Assembly (NCBI GenBank): GCA_030754315.1
Contig: JASMAO010000066.1
Span: 1-8,165 of the forward strand
Direction: 5' to 3'
Length of the DNA stretch: 8,165 nucleotides
DNA from: SAR202 cluster bacterium
GTDB taxonomy: Bacteria; Chloroflexota; Dehalococcoidia; Lucifugimonadales; JASMAO01
The position numbers and the translations under genes were made by a program. The notes beneath the pieces were generated by a model. That model did not search any database and was not told the origin of the DNA. It worked only from the letters and a program-made list of their open reading frames with translations. This document shows, one piece after another, positions 6,540 through 8,165 of this stretch (positions are counted from its first letter, which is position 1; each line of letters starts with the position of its first letter).

Positions 6540-6653
6540 AGACTATACTGCCCCCAGAGGCAGGGTTATGTGGGGATGGAGGCTATATAATTCTAGTGGC
6601 TAGGAATTCCATGGGGGGTTAGGTATAGTGGGGGATATAGGGATACGTATCCC
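6540..6653 (+). repeat. Dispersed intergenic element, copy 2
   Basis: Bases 6540-6564 are identical to copy 1 (817-841), including TATACT and the CTGCC/GGCAG hairpin core. Similarity continues weakly, strengthening at 6598-6624 (GGCTAGGAA...TTAGGT). The copy ends with a perfect 14-base palindrome, GGGATACGTATCCC, at 6640-6653, the counterpart of the imperfect dyad at the end of copy 1. The next gene in the same orientation starts at 6828. Retention of both terminal dyads in two diverged copies favours a structured or protein-bound element over random repeat debris. Confidence 0.72.
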
Positions 6654-6778
6654 AACTACTTCTCTTGCCTCGATCTTTATACCCCCCGTTATGTTGGTCC
6701 CACGAGGGCCGAAATCGTGTCGAAAATCCTTAATGGATTCTTAGAGTACCTACAATATTTTCACAAGAAGCTCCGCTA

Positions 6779-6811
6779 ATCTAGTCTGTATTAGATCTGC
6801 TGGCAATCTAA
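6779..6811 (+). promoter_or_regulatory. Possible alternative hairpins before the small repeat-protein gene
   Basis: TTAGAT at 6791-6796 can pair with ATCTAA at 6806-6811 (6 bp, 9-base loop), just upstream of the ribosome binding site AAAAGGA (6815-6821). The same segment could instead pair with ATCTA at 6779-6783. Another ATCTAA lies inside the gene at codons 3-5. The pairings exclude one another, which could tune translation, but the stems are short and AT-rich, so coincidence is quite possible. Confidence 0.3.
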
Positions 6812-6827
6812 AACAAAAGGACGGAAC

Positions 6828-7232
6828 ATGAGCAATCTAATGAGTTCATCGACAAGGACTTTGATCTGCGGGGTGGGGGTGATTGTCTTCTTAGCTATAT
6901 TGGTTTTGGGTATAGGAGTCAATTATGTGTTGGCGGGGAGTCCCGACGCGGACAATGTAGAGGCTAAGATTCGGGCTGCCGTCCTGAACGGTGATATGAC
7001 TAGGGAACAGGCAACTGAAAAGCTAGAAGGTCTCAGGACCGTGGAAGATTCCCGTCGAATAACTCTCGAAGATGTAGAAGCCAGGCTGAAAGCTGGTGTA
7101 GATGCAGGTGGCCTTACGCAGGGACAGGCGGATGCGAGGCTAGAAGCATGGAAGAAAGACCAGGCTGAAGGCCAATATCCATCCCAAGGTCGTCCAGCAG
7201 CGACTGGGACATCCAAGAACCTGCGGCGCTAA
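6828..7232 (+). CDS. Small membrane-anchored protein with two helical repeats, function unknown
   Basis: 134 residues. Residues 11-36 (TLICGVGVIVFLAILVLGIG...) form one hydrophobic segment ending in LAGS, so it is either a signal peptide or, more likely, a single N-terminal anchor. The rest is polar. Two repeats of about 27 residues follow at 44-70 (VEAKIRAAVLNGDMTREQAT plus EKLEGLR) and 83-109 (VEARLKAGVDAGGLTQGQAD plus ARLEAWK). Each is a helix, a glycine turn with Thr, and a helix (pattern VEAxxxxxVxxGxxTxxQAxxxLE). The tail (111-134) is Gly/Pro/Ser-rich and probably disordered. Such G-x-x-T-x-x-Q-A helical hairpins recur in uncharacterised proteins of environmental bacteria. AAAAGGA, six bases before the ATG, supports the start. 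Copy 2 of the dispersed element lies about 175 bases upstream. The gene is real; its function is unknown. Confidence 0.75.
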   Translation: MSNLMSSSTRTLICGVGVIVFLAILVLGIGVNYVLAGSPDADNVEAKIRAAVLNGDMTREQATEKLEGLRTVEDSRRITLEDVEARLKAGVDAGGLTQGQADARLEAWKKDQAEGQYPSQGRPAATGTSKNLRR

Positions 7233-7604
7233 ACCCCAGTAGCGTCCTTGCTATCTAGCTGCAACCACTCCAGCCCTAGCCACTACCAGACCCGTTTGGT
7301 CTTGCAGGCAGGGATATGAAATTTCCCGCTCGTACCGCCTTGCTCAAGCGCTAGTCGAGGTCTGGCAGGTCAGTTGGGGGAGCGAATCATAGCGTTGTTA
7401 CCGGAAGGGCTGGGGCTCTTCATGTCCGACCATACAAAGGATGTAGGTGGCATTGACCAATACTCCATTTCATGGGGAGCCCTACCCTTGAGACACTGTT
7501 GTACATGGCTGCTGACGTGCTCCAGGAGGCTTGACAAAGAGGCGTATTTCGTGGTCGGATTAAGCCGTCCTTGATTGCGCCAATGGCGGGCTCGCGGGAG
7601 TAAA
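7233..7604 (+). other. Intergenic stretch containing a probable decayed reading frame
   Basis: No intact gene, but three adjacent plus-strand segments in shifting frames read as one plausible protein end. They are SYRLAQALVEVWQVS (about 7328-7375), then RIIALLPEGLGLF with MSDHTKDVGGIDQYSISW (7374 to about 7475), then GSPTLETLLYMAADVLQEA and a stop near 7533. Each switch would need one frameshift. The family is not recognised. A weak hairpin, AGACC/GGTCT (about 7288-7302), follows the 6828 gene, without a T-run. The amidase ribosome binding site is at the right end. The long minus-strand frame over 7370-7750 runs antisense into the amidase and was not accepted. Confidence 0.4.
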
Positions 7605-8165
7605 ATGTTCAGACCCAACGACGACCTAGGCGCATTTTGTGCTGACTCGGATGCATACCTCAAAGGGGCGCCCGACGGTTCTCTCTCAGGCTTGACGTTT
7701 GCGGCCAAGGATATCTTTGACGTCGCCGGCCACGTCACCGGAGCAGGCAACCCTGACTGGAAGGCGACTCACGGCCCTGCTTCGCGCACCGCTTGGGCGG
7801 TCGACGTGCTGGTCAAATCAGGTGCCACGATGGTTGGCAAGACCGTTACCGACGAATTGACCCGTGGCATTTTGGGAGAGAACCCACACTACGGCACACC
7901 GGTCAATCCACGGGCGCCGAGCCGCGTGCCAGGTGGATCGTCTAGTGGATCCGCGAGCGCCGTCGCTGGAGGGCTAGTGGACTTTGCCCTGGGCTCGGAT
8001 TCGGGCGGCTCTGTGAGAGCACCCGCCAGTTTCTGCGGCATCTACGGCATGCGCCCTACCCACGGAAGTGTTCCAGTCAACGGGATTTTGCCGCAGGCAC
8101 CAAGTTATGACACCGTCGGGTGGTTCGCCCATGATGTGGAGACCTTTGAGAGAGTCAGCCAAGTG
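7605..8165 (+). CDS. Amidase-signature family hydrolase, N-terminal part
   Basis: Hydrolyses a carboxamide to acid and ammonia using the Ser-Ser-Lys triad of the amidase-signature family. The 187 residues present cover the catalytic core. The catalytic Lys is K35 in LTFAAKDIFDVAG. The glycine/serine-rich signature is PGGSSSGSASAVAGG (109-123), with S112 the likely cis-Ser. LGSDSGGSVRAPASFCGIYG (129-148) holds nucleophile S136, 24 residues on, the spacing seen in the family. The following MRPTHGSV matches the usual GxRPSxG. The pattern resembles plant AMI1-type and related small amidases, but the substrate cannot be assigned. The ATG at 7605 is preceded by GGGAG (7596-7600, 4-base spacing). 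GC is visibly higher than in the MFS gene. A family member has about 400-500 residues, so more than half lies beyond the window. Confidence 0.93.
   Translation, partial: MFRPNDDLGAFCADSDAYLKGAPDGSLSGLTFAAKDIFDVAGHVTGAGNPDWKATHGPASRTAWAVDVLVKSGATMVGKTVTDELTRGILGENPHYGTPVNPRAPSRVPGGSSSGSASAVAGGLVDFALGSDSGGSVRAPASFCGIYGMRPTHGSVPVNGILPQAPSYDTVGWFAHDVETFERVSQV

Noticed and set aside
7370..7750. Minus-strand open frame of 126 codons
   Set aside because: It runs antisense into the well-supported amidase N-terminus, and no motif is visible.

Overview
The window is a bacterial chromosomal segment of medium, uneven GC. No rRNA, tRNA or other taxonomic marker is present, so its origin is uncertain. The mix of a Gfo/Idh/MocA dehydrogenase, a one-cysteine sulfatase, short-chain dehydrogenase (SDR) and amidase genes, and a ClpS adaptor fits an environmental heterotroph, for example a SAR202-like Chloroflexota or a planctomycete-like lineage. 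That placement is inference.

Layout. On the minus strand, a possible reading frame runs off the left edge (107 to 1), preceded by clpS (473 to 177). On the plus strand follow an inositol-2-dehydrogenase-like oxidoreductase (994-1989) and a UMF1-type MFS transporter (2086-3312), 96 bases apart and probably co-transcribed. Converging on them on the minus strand is a 522-residue sulfatase (5335 to 3767). The gap between the two convergent units (3313-3766) holds a frameshifted remnant of a tyrosine recombinase and a short unidentified open frame. Upstream of the sulfatase on the same strand is an SDR pseudogene (5842 to 5538): its N-terminal codons are joined out of frame to its C-terminal third. 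About 700 bases (5843-6539) hold no convincing gene. A small membrane-anchored protein with two helical repeats follows (6828-7232), then a stretch that looks like a decayed reading frame (about 7335-7523). The N-terminal 187 residues of an amidase-signature enzyme (7605 onward) run off the right edge.

The most interesting non-genic feature is a dispersed intergenic element. Two direct copies (817 and 6540) share 25 identical bases and then weaker similarity for roughly 90 bases. A third, partial copy lies inverted at 5464-5485. Each copy lies 100-300 bases upstream of, and in the same orientation as, an intact gene: the oxidoreductase, the small repeat protein and the sulfatase. Its core can form a hairpin (CTGCC/GGCAG), and both full copies end near a second dyad. 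It could be a shared promoter/leader element or a small non-autonomous repeat.

Functionally, the intact central genes suggest uptake or efflux of a small solute, oxidation of a polyol or sugar, and removal of a sulfate (or related) ester. The substrate cannot be read from the sequence. The recombinase remnant, the deleted SDR, the broken frames and the changes in base composition mark this as a decaying, mosaic accessory region. I found no complete novel multi-gene system.
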